Below are positions 1 to 6,762 of a stretch of DNA of 64,000 nucleotides, in pieces. The notes beneath the pieces are model-generated. The model was not told the DNA's origin. It did not search any database and saw nothing but the letters and a program-made list of their open reading frames with translations. A program made the translations under genes and the position numbers. Source of the DNA: Lysinibacillus fusiformis (GTDB lineage Bacteria > Bacillota > Bacilli > Bacillales_A > Planococcaceae); the NCBI RefSeq assembly GCF_003049525.1, contig NZ_PYWL01000012.1, forward strand, positions 1 through 64,000, in the 5' to 3' direction. Within the stretch, counting starts at the first letter, position 1; the number at the start of each line of letters is the position of its first letter.

Positions 1-113
1 TCCCATTACGCAAGTAAGTAAGATCCCTCAAAGACGATGAGGTAGATAGGTTCGAGGTGGAAGTGTGGTGACACATGGAGCTGACGAATACTAATCGATC
101 GAGGACTTAACCA
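1..113 (+). rRNA. 23S ribosomal RNA, 3' end (partial)
   Basis: The first ~113 bases match the conserved 3' end of Bacillaceae 23S rRNA (GACGAATACTAATCGATCGA followed by GGACTTAACCA). The gene begins upstream of the window. A 5S gene and a tRNA array follow, so this is the end of an rRNA operon. The exact 3' end is uncertain by a few bases. Confidence 0.95.
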
Positions 114-228
114 AAAAAGTTTGAAACATTCAATGAACCGTTTATCCAGTTTTGAAAGAATAAAATTATTATATTATACTTGTAATTTCGATAAAATATG
201 TTATAATAAGTATTGTCTTTCAAATAGT

Positions 229-343
229 CTAGTGATGATGGCAAAGAGGTCACACCCGTTCCCATACCGAACACGGAAGTTAAGCTCTTTAGCGCCGATG
301 GTAGTTGGGGGCTTCCCCCTGTGAGAGTAGGACGTCGCTAGGC
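229..343 (+). rRNA. 5S ribosomal RNA
   Basis: The sequence contains the typical Firmicutes 5S core (AGAGGTCACACCCGTTCCCA, CCGAACACGGAAGTTAAGCT) and a closing GAGAGTAGGACGTCGC stem partner. It lies about 115 bp after the 23S end and 17 bp before tRNA-Asn. The ends are placed by analogy with Bacillus 5S and could shift by 2-3 bases. Confidence 0.95.
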
Positions 344-359
344 TGTATACTAAAATTAT

Positions 360-436
360 TCCGAAGTAGCTCAGTTGGTAGTAGCACCTGACTGTTAATC
401 AGGTTGTCGCAGGTTCGAGTCCTGCCTTCGGAGCCA
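360..436 (+). tRNA. tRNA-Asn (GTT)
   Basis: Acceptor arms TCCGAAG/CTTCGGA, anticodon GTT in CTGTTAATC, T-arm GGTTCGAGTCC, and an encoded CCA. It is the first tRNA after 5S, as in the Bacillus trnD cluster. Confidence 0.97.
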
Positions 437-441
437 TTCTT

Positions 442-533
442 GGAGAGTTGTCCGAGTGGCCGAAGGAGCACGATTGGAAATCGTGTAGGCGGTTAACACT
501 GTCTCAAGGGTTCAAATCCCTTACTCTCCGCCA
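442..533 (+). tRNA. tRNA-Ser (GGA)
   Basis: Acceptor GGAGAGT/ACTCTCC, anticodon GGA in TTGGAAA, and the long variable arm typical of class II tRNAs. CCA is encoded. Confidence 0.97.
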
Positions 534-557
534 GCACTTTTAATTATTCCAAACGAA

Positions 558-632
558 GGCCCCTTGGTCAAGTGGTTAAGACACCGCCCTTTCACGGCGG
601 TAACACGGGTTCGAATCCCGTAGGGGTCACCA
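558..632 (+). tRNA. tRNA-Glu (TTC)
   Basis: Acceptor GGCCCCT/AGGGGTC, anticodon TTC in CTTTCAC, T-arm GGTTCGAATCC, CCA encoded. Confidence 0.97.
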
Positions 633-651
633 TTCATTTTTATACCCAGAT

Positions 652-727
652 GGAGGATTAGCTCAGCTGGGAGAGCATCTGCCTTACAAGCAGAGGGTCG
701 GCGGTTCGAGCCCGTCATCCTCCACCA
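652..727 (+). tRNA. tRNA-Val (TAC)
   Basis: Acceptor GGAGGAT/ATCCTCC, anticodon TAC in CTTACAA, T-arm GGTTCGAGCCC, CCA encoded. Confidence 0.97.
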
Positions 728-753
728 TTTTTAAAAACAACATATATCATTAT

Positions 754-828
<75 letters not shown>

Positions 829-831
829 AAT

Positions 832-907
832 GGTCCCGTGGTGTAGCGGTTAACATGCCTGCCTGTCACGCAGGAGATCGCCGGTTCGATCCCGGTCGGG
901 ACCGCCA
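832..907 (+). tRNA. tRNA-Asp (GTC)
   Basis: Acceptor GGTCCCG/CGGGACC, anticodon GTC in CTGTCAC, CCA encoded. It starts only 3 bp after tRNA-fMet. Confidence 0.97.
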
Positions 908-922
908 TTTTTTATAGTATAT

Positions 923-995
923 GGGTCAGTAGCTCAGTTGGTAGAGCATTAGATTGAAGCTCTAAGTGTCGGCGGTTCGATTCCGTCCTGACCCA
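923..995 (+). tRNA. tRNA-Phe (GAA)
   Basis: Acceptor GGGTCAG/CTGACCC, anticodon GAA in TTGAAGC. The discriminator A is followed by TCA rather than CCA, so the CCA end must be added after transcription, unlike most neighbours. Confidence 0.96.
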
Positions 996-1005
996 TCATT
1001 TTTTT

Positions 1006-1081
<76 letters not shown>

Positions 1082-1090
1082 TTTATTCCC

Positions 1091-1174
1091 GGAGGGGTAG
1101 CGAAGTGGCTAAACGCGGCGGACTGTAAATCCGCTCCTTAGGGTTCGGCGGTTCGAATCCGTCCCCCTCCACCA
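1091..1174 (+). tRNA. tRNA-Tyr (GTA)
   Basis: Acceptor GGAGGGG/CCCCTCC, anticodon GTA in CTGTAAA, long variable arm, CCA encoded. Confidence 0.97.
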
Positions 1175-1187
1175 GTTTTTATCAAAT

Positions 1188-1261
1188 AGGGGCATAGTTT
1201 AACGGTAGAATAGAGGTCTCCAAAACCTTTGATGTGGGTTCGATTCCTACTGCCCCTGCCA
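1188..1261 (+). tRNA. tRNA-Trp (CCA)
   Basis: Acceptor AGGGGCA/TGCCCCT, anticodon CCA in CTCCAAA, 3' CCA encoded. Confidence 0.97.
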
Positions 1262-1273
1262 ATTAAATTTTAT

Positions 1274-1350
1274 GGCGGTTGTGGCGAAGTGGTTAACGCA
1301 CCTGATTGTGGTTCAGGCATTCGTGGGTTCGATTCCCATCAGTCGCCCCA
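1274..1350 (+). tRNA. tRNA-His (GTG), copy 1
   Basis: Anticodon GTG in TTGTGGT. An extra 5' G (G-1) faces the C73 discriminator, as histidyl-tRNA synthetase requires. CCA is encoded. An identical copy follows 113 bp downstream. Confidence 0.97.
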
Positions 1351-1386
1351 TTTAACTTTAAAATAAAACAAAATAATATTAATAAT

Positions 1387-1463
1387 GGCGGTTGTGGCGA
1401 AGTGGTTAACGCACCTGATTGTGGTTCAGGCATTCGTGGGTTCGATTCCCATCAGTCGCCCCA
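1387..1463 (+). tRNA. tRNA-His (GTG), copy 2
   Basis: Identical base for base to the tRNA-His at 1274. The tandem pair indicates a local duplication of one tRNA gene within an otherwise trnD-like order. Confidence 0.97.
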
Positions 1464-1484
1464 TTTTTATATATAATTATCTTT

Positions 1485-1559
1485 TGGGGTATAGCCAAGC
1501 GGTAAGGCAACGGATTTTGATTCCGTCATGCCCTGGTTCGAATCCAGGTACCCCAGCCA
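1485..1559 (+). tRNA. tRNA-Gln (TTG)
   Basis: Acceptor TGGGGTA/TACCCCA, anticodon TTG in TTTTGAT, CCA encoded. Confidence 0.97.
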
Positions 1560-1565
1560 TTTATT

Positions 1566-1640
1566 GCGGAAGTAGTTCAGTGGTAGAACACCACCTTGCC
1601 AAGGTGGGGGTCGCGAGTTCGAACCTCGTCTTCCGCTCCA
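1566..1640 (+). tRNA. tRNA-Gly (GCC)
   Basis: Acceptor GCGGAAG/CTTCCGC, anticodon GCC in TTGCCAA, 3' TCCA (discriminator T plus CCA). Confidence 0.97.
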
Positions 1641-1648
1641 AGTATGAT

Positions 1649-1722
1649 GGCGGCATAGCCAAGTGGTAAGGCACAGGTCTGCAACACCTTTATCACCGGT
1701 TCAAATCCGGTTGCCGCCTCCA
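1649..1722 (+). tRNA. tRNA-Cys (GCA)
   Basis: Acceptor GGCGGCA/TGCCGCC, anticodon GCA in CTGCAAC, CCA encoded. Confidence 0.97.
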
Positions 1723-1769
1723 TATTTTTACTGCTAATCGGTTTATCCGATTTTTTTTATCTCCATTAT

Positions 1770-1850
1770 GCCGGTGTGGCGGAATTGGCAGACGCGCACG
1801 ACTCAAAATCGTGTTCCTTTGGAGTGTCGGTTCGACCCCGACCACCGGTA
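1770..1850 (+). tRNA. tRNA-Leu (CAA), integration site of the element
   Basis: Class II tRNA with anticodon CAA in CTCAAAA and a long variable arm. The discriminator A1850 is followed by TCA, so CCA is not encoded. Its last 54 bases plus two more are repeated perfectly at 17791-17846. That marks it as the attachment site of the 16 kb element, whose left copy rebuilds a complete tRNA. Confidence 0.96.
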
Positions 1851-1852
1851 TC
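1797..1852 (+). repeat. attL: left 56-bp attachment core
   Basis: Perfect 56-bp direct repeat with 17791-17846, starting CACGACTCAAAATCGTG and ending ACCACCGGTATC. It covers the anticodon arm to the 3' end of tRNA-Leu(CAA). Bases outside the core differ (G before and A after here; T before and T after at the other copy), so the boundaries are exact. The integrase gene starts 147 bp inside. Confidence 0.95.
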
Positions 1853-1873
1853 ATAAAATCGTTGATTTGACGG

Positions 1874-1905
1874 GCGTTTCATGCGTAAGCATGAGGCGCT
1901 TTTTT
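1874..1905 (+). terminator. Rho-independent terminator just inside attL
   Basis: Arms GCGTTTCATGC (1874-1884) and GCATGAGGCGC (1889-1899) pair with a GTAA loop, followed by TTTTTT. Element DNA here replaces the host terminator of the tRNA operon, which was pushed to 17858. Confidence 0.85.
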
Positions 1906-1932
1906 ACGTTCTATACGTATAATGTGCGCCAA

Positions 1933-1949
1933 ATTAGTCGTTAGCATGT
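1933..1949 (+). promoter_or_regulatory. Candidate integrase arm-type sites (left)
   Basis: ATTAGTCG (1933-1940) and TTAGCATGT (1941-1949) recur at the right end as ATTAGTCG (17726-17733) and TTAGCATGT (17759-17767). Short words shared by both ends of a tyrosine-integrase element often mark arm-binding sites for integrase or excisionase. This is inference from position and repetition only. Confidence 0.4.
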
Positions 1950-1957
1950 ACGCTATC

Positions 1958-1996
1958 AGACCGTTTTCCTTAAATACTAAGGAAGGCGGTCTTTTT
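1958..1996 (+). terminator. Long hairpin terminator overlapping the integrase ribosome binding site
   Basis: Left arm 1958-1972 and right arm 1978-1992 form a 15-bp stem (two G-U pairs) with a 5-nt loop, followed by TTTTT. The right arm holds AAGGAAGG, the only Shine-Dalgarno sequence for the integrase ATG at 1999. Readthrough from the tRNA operon should therefore be terminated, and any long transcript should have its start site hidden. Confidence 0.8.
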
Positions 1997-1998
1997 CT

Positions 1999-2961
1999 AT
2001 GTCTAAGCGTAATAACGAATTAGTAGGACGGGAACTCGATCTCGTGAGTCGTTCGGTATCAATGCAGGTGACTACGTTTGATGAAGCGTTAGCGGTATTT
2101 ATAAAGGATGCGAAGCGACGTGGCTTGCGAGAATTTACGATTACTTACTATCAACGTGAACTAAATCACTTCCGTACGTTCTTAGTCAGCGTAGGTCATT
2201 CGCTATTTATTCACGACGTACAGCGGAAGCACCTAGAGGAGTTAGTCGAGGATATGCAAGTACGCGGTCTCCGGACAACAACGATAAACTCAAAACTACG
2301 TGCAATTCGAGCGTTCTTTCATTGGTTACTCGAAAATAAATATTTGGCCGTAAATGACCTGGCGAAGTTTCCGTTAGTCCGTGATCGTAAGAACAACGTT
2401 GAAACGTTTACAGTCAAACAATTACATGCGCTATTCAATGCGACGGACAAGCGTACATTCACTGGCCAGCGAGACTATACGTTTATGATGCTACTGCTCG
2501 AAACTGGCATTCGTTTAAATGAAGCTTGCGGTATTTTAGTAGAAGATGTGAAGCTATCAGAAGGTCTCGTATTTATTCGTAATACGAAAAATCATTATCA
2601 TCGCTATGTACCAATACAAGCGAAAATGAAGGAGCAGCTTCGGCGGTATCTTCAATTAAGAGGGACATGCGAAACAGATGCGTTATTTGTCACCTTAGAA
2701 GGTACAGGAATGAAACGTAATTCTCTGCAGAAGATAGTCGCTCAATACGGTAATAAGGCAGGCATAAAGGGCGTCAGATGCTCGCCTCATACAATGCGTC
2801 ATACATTCGCAAAGCTATCCGTTATGAATGGCGCCGGAATCTTCGAATTACAAAAGATACTCGGCCATTCAACGATGGAGATGGTAAAAACTTATGTAAA
2901 TCTATTTTCAACGGAAGTCCATGACAAACATCGTGAGTTTAGTCCGTTAAATAATCTTTAG
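1999..2961 (+). CDS. int: Tyrosine recombinase/integrase of the element
   Basis: Phage-type site-specific recombinase of 320 aa that should catalyse integration and excision at tRNA-Leu(CAA). The N-terminal SAM-like core-binding domain covers about residues 25-120 and the catalytic domain about 135-310. The catalytic set is visible: R172 (ETGIRLNEA), K197, H264 and R267 (HTMRHTF), H290 (LGHST) and Y299. The length is typical of XerC/D-like integrases. It is the first gene inside attL and points away from the att site. Its RBS lies in a terminator hairpin, so expression from the upstream rRNA-tRNA operon is probably blocked. No excisionase was recognised. Confidence 0.95.
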   Translation: MSKRNNELVGRELDLVSRSVSMQVTTFDEALAVFIKDAKRRGLREFTITYYQRELNHFRTFLVSVGHSLFIHDVQRKHLEELVEDMQVRGLRTTTINSKLRAIRAFFHWLLENKYLAVNDLAKFPLVRDRKNNVETFTVKQLHALFNATDKRTFTGQRDYTFMMLLLETGIRLNEACGILVEDVKLSEGLVFIRNTKNHYHRYVPIQAKMKEQLRRYLQLRGTCETDALFVTLEGTGMKRNSLQKIVAQYGNKAGIKGVRCSPHTMRHTFAKLSVMNGAGIFELQKILGHSTMEMVKTYVNLFSTEVHDKHREFSPLNNL

Positions 2962-3039
2962 ACAAAAAGAAAAAGCCGAGTGCGCTAACACTCGACCTTA
3001 ACTGAATATGACTACCGTTAGAACGATAGCATACACACC

Positions 3040-3605
3040 AATGTACTGCTATTTTACAGCCTTTTCAGAAGAAATTCAACGATTAGGCTTATTTAAGTGC
3101 GCCTATTTTTCGGTAGTCCGTCTTGGTGGCCCAATAACAGGACGTTAAACAAAACTGGAAAGGTTGCCATACCATAGCATAAAAAATGGCTAGGATACTG
3201 CACAACTCTTTTCTTGTTTAGAGTGTATCTGAATTGGTGAGAGCCACCATTAAGGGCTAGGAGGATTACAGGGTTACTACGGTAACGGTAATCATAATCA
3301 CGCTAGAATCAATTGCAAATAGCACATACCGGACTGTAATGTTATGAGATTATGAGAAATGAAAATTTCCTACGAAACAAGACGATACAGAAACCTCATG
3401 CAACTCCATGACGTTGAAAATCGGTAGTTACTTATTGTCTATTACTCTAATTTGAGTTTTAGATAGTAGGTAACAACTTTGCGTCCATTTCCTAAAGCAG
3501 ACAGCCATTCTGTTGAAAAGGTCGGTTTAGTTGTCAAGCGTTAATCTACAATAAATATTGATGTTTTTGGTTATTGGAGCATAGAGTGTAGCACTCTTTA
3601 CATAT
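3040..3605. ncRNA. Long non-coding, hairpin-rich region (candidate large structured RNA)
   Basis: About 680 bp between the integrase and the next gene lacks a credible ORF on either strand. It contains a hairpin with a C(UACG)G tetraloop (3273-3286), a stem of about 17 bp with G-U pairs and a second paired segment in its loop (3424-3477), a TAGGC/GCCTA hairpin before TTTTT (3087-3112), and AGAGTG-TAG-CACTCT near 3584-3599. Large structured RNAs such as ROOL, GOLLD and HEARO are known from Firmicutes mobile elements. No family match is claimed, and strand and ends are unknown. Confidence 0.35.
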
Positions 3606-3645
3606 CTTTTAATTAGAGTAGATTGATAAAGGATGGTGCATATGT

Positions 3646-3762
3646 ATGAGGTATAACCAAGAAAAGTTAAGGGAGTTTGCAGAGAAAGTCCGTGAGCAAA
3701 CGGAGAAGTATGGGGGGCCGACTACGCCTAAAAGAAAGAAACCGAAAAAGAACGATAAATAA
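3646..3762 (+). CDS. Small basic protein (38 aa), unknown
   Basis: ORF MRYNQEKLREFAEKVREQ with a Lys-rich tail (KRKKPKKNDK), preceded by AAAGGATGG 9-10 bases before the ATG. The first half is amphipathic and charged and the tail strongly basic, which suggests nucleic-acid binding. It is convergent with the repressor gene and shares a bidirectional terminator with it. Another ATG at 3642 is out of frame and stops after four codons. The function is not known. Confidence 0.55.
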   Translation: MRYNQEKLREFAEKVREQTEKYGGPTTPKRKKPKKNDK

Positions 3763-3770
3763 AAAAAAGA

Positions 3771-3803
3771 AAGACGATTGCCACTATTCGGCGTCGTCTT
3801 TTT
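3771..3803. terminator. Bidirectional terminator between the 38-aa ORF and the repressor
   Basis: AAGACGA (3771-3777) pairs with TCGTCTT (3794-3800). There is a T run on the plus side and an A run (T run on the minus strand) at 3761-3769. The repressor stop codon lies in the loop. Confidence 0.7.
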
Positions 3804-4026
3804 CTTCATCTATTTCTACAAAATCTATTATCTCAGTTATATCATCAATTCCAAATGTTTCAGCAATTCTCTCGATATGCCCAAAGTTAATGTTTTTTCT
3901 CTTACCACTTTTCAATTCGCTTAGTGCTGCGTGTCTTATATCGCACTTCTCCGCTAACTTTCTTAATGAACCTACCTTGTACTCTTTAATTAAGTAATCA
4001 ATCTTAACCACTACTTGTTTAGACAT
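3784..4026 (-). CDS. Cro/CI-family repressor of the element
   Basis: 80-aa XRE-type helix-turn-helix protein with an acidic tail (EIDEEKDDAE). The HTH spans about residues 18-65 (SLRKLAEKCDIRHAALSELK). There is no peptidase or dimerisation domain, so LexA/RecA-style self-cleavage is unlikely and de-repression may need an antirepressor, for example from a helper phage as in SaPIs. It is divergent from the gene at 4140, with two 18-bp operators in the 113-bp gap. The RBS AGGAGG lies about 9 bases before the ATG. Confidence 0.85.
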   Translation of the reverse strand: MSKQVVVKIDYLIKEYKVGSLRKLAEKCDIRHAALSELKSGKRKNINFGHIERIAETFGIDDITEIIDFVEIDEEKDDAE

Positions 4027-4049
4027 TTAAAATTCCTCCTAAAATATAC

Positions 4050-4079
4050 TTGACGTTACGCAATAGCGTACCATATAAT
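4050..4079 (+). promoter_or_regulatory. Rightward sigma-A promoter of the early genes
   Basis: TTGACG (4050-4055), 18-bp spacer, TATAAT (4074-4079). It reads toward the genes at 4140 and 4610. The spacer contains operator 1. Confidence 0.8.
4055..4072. promoter_or_regulatory. Operator O1 (repressor binding site)
   Basis: Dyad GTTACGC-AATA-GCGTACC, 7-4-7, located between the -35 and -10 of the rightward promoter. It shares the half-site GCGTACC and the 4-base centre with O2. Confidence 0.65.
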
Positions 4080-4091
4080 GATAACAGAAGT

Positions 4092-4109
4092 GGTACTTAA
4101 AAGCGTACC
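4092..4109. promoter_or_regulatory. Operator O2 (repressor binding site)
   Basis: Dyad GGTACTT-AAAA-GCGTACC, 7-4-7, just downstream of the predicted rightward start. Two similar dyads 37 bp apart flanking a promoter is the usual layout of a CI/Cro switch. Confidence 0.65.
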
Positions 4110-4139
4110 AAAATAACACTGTGAGAGGCGGAATGTGAA

Positions 4140-4613
4140 ATGTTTACGACGTTAGACGAGGGCAAGTGGTTAACAGACAACGAAGTTTGGTCAGTGGAGT
4201 ATCAAATTGTGTCGTTTGAAAAAGAAGGCGTATTCTCAACGTCTTATCAAGTGTTTGTGAAGCGACGCAACTGTAGGTGGGATTATACAGTTCCTACGAC
4301 ACCAGTTCCGATATACGTACAGGAAATGATTGATGATACTATTCGTAAGTGCAAGCGTTTAGTAGCAGAGTATACGAAAAGAGTAGCCGATCAAGCAACG
4401 GAAGTTGTTATCGCAGATAGTAGTGACTACTTAGATAACTACGAGGCTGTATCCACAGAGAAAGGCGCATGGCGAACTATTGTAATGCGTTTATCAAATA
4501 AAGCACTTAAAACAATACCGATACTAGAGCATATTTATGTAGTTTGTTCAGACTTCTATCGCGCCTTGATAGTTGACGGTCAGGAGTTAGTAATTGGGGG
4601 GATTCCAGCATGA
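4140..4613 (+). CDS. Unknown early protein (157 aa)
   Basis: First gene of the rightward early unit, just after the operators, with GAGGCGG about 10 bases upstream of the ATG. The protein is mixed alpha/beta, rich in aromatic residues and Val, with no signal peptide, membrane segment or motif I recognise. Its stop overlaps the next start (ATGA). Its place beside the CI-like repressor suggests an early regulatory or interference role, but that is position-based inference. Confidence 0.75.
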   Translation: MFTTLDEGKWLTDNEVWSVEYQIVSFEKEGVFSTSYQVFVKRRNCRWDYTVPTTPVPIYVQEMIDDTIRKCKRLVAEYTKRVADQATEVVIADSSDYLDNYEAVSTEKGAWRTIVMRLSNKALKTIPILEHIYVVCSDFYRALIVDGQELVIGGIPA

Positions 4614-4819
4614 AGCATAAAGCGTCAGCGCAGTCGCTTGAACGAGAATATAAGAAGGCATACATTAAGCTACTAACGAAAGCAGCCGCTAATACAGCAA
4701 AGCAGGTAGATGCATATTTTTTCGGTGAAGAAGGCGAAGATGGTGAACTTAGAGCGTGGTATTACGGTACAACAGCGTTTTCTATTGCAATGGCTTTGTC
4801 TGTGTACGTAATGATGTAA
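4610..4819 (+). CDS. Small membrane-anchored protein (69 aa)
   Basis: Translationally coupled to the preceding gene by an ATGA overlap. The first ~50 residues are charged and helical (SLEREYKKAYIKLLTKAAAN). The C-terminus is one hydrophobic helix (TTAFSIAMALSVYVMM), so a tail-anchored single-pass protein is likely. Function unknown; small membrane proteins at this position can be exclusion factors, which is speculation. Confidence 0.7.
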   Translation: MKHKASAQSLEREYKKAYIKLLTKAAANTAKQVDAYFFGEEGEDGELRAWYYGTTAFSIAMALSVYVMM

Positions 4820-4839
4820 TAAACAATATTCCGAATTTG

Positions 4840-4874
4840 ACTAGAGACGTCTGCAACCGCCTCTAGTTTTTTTA
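4840..4874 (+). terminator. Terminator of the early unit
   Basis: ACTAGAG (4840-4846) pairs with CTCTAGT (4861-4867) and TTTTTTT follows. It closes the 4140-4819 unit before the repeat array. Confidence 0.8.
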
Positions 4875-5043
4875 TAGTCCAACATAGTTAGTAGGTATTT
4901 TTTTCATTTTAACGAAAAAGTGTGCGGATCAGTAAATCTTTCTATAGTAGATAAGTAGAAAGGATAGATGTTAAATTGTCACAAAATCGACACAAAAAGA
5001 CTTTCAGAAAGTGTGCCAAACGGAAATTTTCTGTATATAAGTC

Positions 5044-5600
5044 AGTAGGAATAATTTTTCCGAAAAATTGTTGCAAAATGGACAATCCAGGTGTGCTTTA
5101 TAAAGTAAGGGAAAGTTTTTGGTGAGGTTTGTACCAAAAAAGGACGTTTTAGTGTGCATTATATAGTAGGACGGAAATTTTATGAAAAGTGATATCAAAT
5201 GTGATTTTTACATGGGAATAAAAAGTAGGAAGAAAATTATCAGATACATGTCCGAAACTGAGTTTTCATTCGGGTAGATATAGTAGGAGGAAAATTTTTT
5301 ACTGGAAGTGTTAACGAAATAAAATTTTACCGTGCAGTATGTAGTAGTAAGTGTTTTATCGAAAAGTGTTAACGAAAATCTATTTTACTCGGGAATATAT
5401 AGTAGGTGATTTAATTTCAACTTTTTTATAAAAAGTGATATCGAATTGTGAGTTTTAATGTGCTATAGAAAGTAGGGAAATATTTTTATGAAAAGTGTTA
5501 ACGAAATTAGATTTCACTCGCAAATATATAGTAGAACAAAAATTTTATAAAAAATGATACCAAAAATTCAATTTTACCGGGGAATATAAAGTAGGAGGCA
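5044..5600 (+). repeat. Ten-copy degenerate ~60-bp tandem repeat (iteron-like array)
   Basis: AGTAG-type units start at 5044, 5104, 5165, 5224, 5282, 5343, 5401, 5471, 5530 and 5590: spacing 58-61 bp with one interval of 70. Each unit reads roughly AGTAGG, an A/T block, AAAAGTG, GTTAAC or GATATC, GAAAT, a TTTTA tract, and GGAATATA. Part of another unit is visible before 5044. The array is very A+T rich and ends 61 bp before the DUF3102 gene, matching replication origins or partition sites of plasmids and ICEs. The unit is longer than classical 17-22 bp iterons. Confidence 0.75.
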
Positions 5601-5660
5601 ATTTCGTCGGTCAATCGGCGTGTGATATTCAGCAAATAATCAGCAGAGGGAGAGGTTTAC

Positions 5661-6617
5661 ATGCAACTTACATCAATTGAAAAAATCGAAATTTTACCAT
5701 TAGACTTACATACAAATGAGGCAGCGATTCGCAAGAACATGCGTAAAGCAGGCGAAGCAATATTCGAAATTGGTAAGTACCTAAAACACGTTAAAGAAAA
5801 CGTCATTGAGTCGGGCAAATGGACGGAATGGTTACAGTCGATGGATATTGAGCCACGCCAGTCACAACGCTTCATTCAAGTGTACACGGAATTAAACGAT
5901 CATGCGTCAGCGCTGTCGGGTCAGTCGCTTACCAAATTGCTAACACTAGCGCAGATTTCAAGCACAGTCGGTGACATATCAGAAGTAATTGAGAAACCTC
6001 ACATATTGCCAAACGGACAAGAAAAGACAATAGATGAAATGACTTCTCGAGAATTAGCTGAGCTAAAGAGACGTCTGGCGGAAAGAGAGTCCGATGTTAC
6101 CGATTTACTACAACAGAATTATATCCTTGAAGAACAGGTCGAAGCTGCTCAAAAGAGTGAGCGAATTGCAATTAGCCAATTGGAGGAGATGCAAAATGAA
6201 GATTATTCAGGTGAAATTGACGGTGCTTATTCTCATTTAGCTACTGAACGTGATGAATTATTAGGCCAACTTCATGAGGCAAATGCTCGTATCCGTACGT
6301 TAGAGAAATCTGATGCTAAACTGCGAACTTTCGATGAATCTGCGTTATCAGGCATGACTCGGTCAATTGCTAGTGTGATTCTATCGATTGAAACATACAC
6401 AACGCAACGAGCATTCTTTCAAACAAACATTGAGCACGCATCAGATGACTCTGTAGATTATTTAGAGAAACAGATTCTACGTTTACAAGCACAAGTTAAT
6501 GAGATTAGAGCAGCCATCAGTATTCGTAGAAAGATTACTATTATTGACGGTGATTTTACAGAATGTGAGGAGGTGCAGCCGTATGACACGCAAACTAAAG
6601 GCGATTCGGTCGCTTAG
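5661..6617 (+). CDS. DUF3102-family protein with long coiled coil
   Basis: 318-aa cytoplasmic protein with RBS GAGGGAGAGG. The N-terminal ~100 residues (AIRKNMRKAGEAIFEIGKYL, then W..W and SQRFIQVY) match the pattern of DUF3102 proteins, which accompany replication or partition genes on plasmids and ICEs. Residues about 125-235 are a charged coiled coil, and the C-terminus (about 245-295) has further helices. It follows the repeat array directly, so array binding for replication or segregation is a reasonable guess. The next gene overlaps its 3' end in another frame. Confidence 0.7.
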   Translation: MQLTSIEKIEILPLDLHTNEAAIRKNMRKAGEAIFEIGKYLKHVKENVIESGKWTEWLQSMDIEPRQSQRFIQVYTELNDHASALSGQSLTKLLTLAQISSTVGDISEVIEKPHILPNGQEKTIDEMTSRELAELKRRLAERESDVTDLLQQNYILEEQVEAAQKSERIAISQLEEMQNEDYSGEIDGAYSHLATERDELLGQLHEANARIRTLEKSDAKLRTFDESALSGMTRSIASVILSIETYTTQRAFFQTNIEHASDDSVDYLEKQILRLQAQVNEIRAAISIRRKITIIDGDFTECEEVQPYDTQTKGDSVA

Positions 6618-6762
6618 AGTCGCGAATCTACTTACGCAAAATGGACATCGCATATTACGAACAGAACCTTGCGCTGACAATCGACATTTTAGCGTATTCA
6701 TCTTCGAAGATACACCGGCATTACAGCGAGTTTTAACTGAGAGTCGGCGTCATAATAAATAA
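6583..6762 (+). CDS. DUF5659-like small protein (59 aa)
   Basis: The start is set by GAGGAGG (about 6567-6573) nine bases before the ATG at 6583; a longer frame starting at 6499 lacks an RBS. The sequence (KAIRSLRVANLLTQNG ... FSVFIFEDTPALQRVL) resembles the short DUF5659 domain of plasmid and ICE replication modules. The 35-bp overlap with the DUF3102 gene indicates translational coupling. Function unknown. Confidence 0.65.
   Translation: MTRKLKAIRSLRVANLLTQNGHRILRTEPCADNRHFSVFIFEDTPALQRVLTESRRHNK

Noticed and set aside
121..324. Small ORF spanning the 23S-5S spacer and 5S gene
   Set aside because: It lies across an rRNA gene and has no RBS; the other ORFs over 289-1669 likewise cover tRNA genes.
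3677..3997. 106-aa ORF on the plus strand
   Set aside because: It runs antisense across the repressor gene, has a low-complexity Ser/Lys composition and no RBS; the 38-aa ORF and repressor explain the region.
5044..5600. CRISPR array
   Set aside because: Repeats are degenerate along their whole ~60-bp length without constant repeat plus unique spacers, and no cas genes are near.
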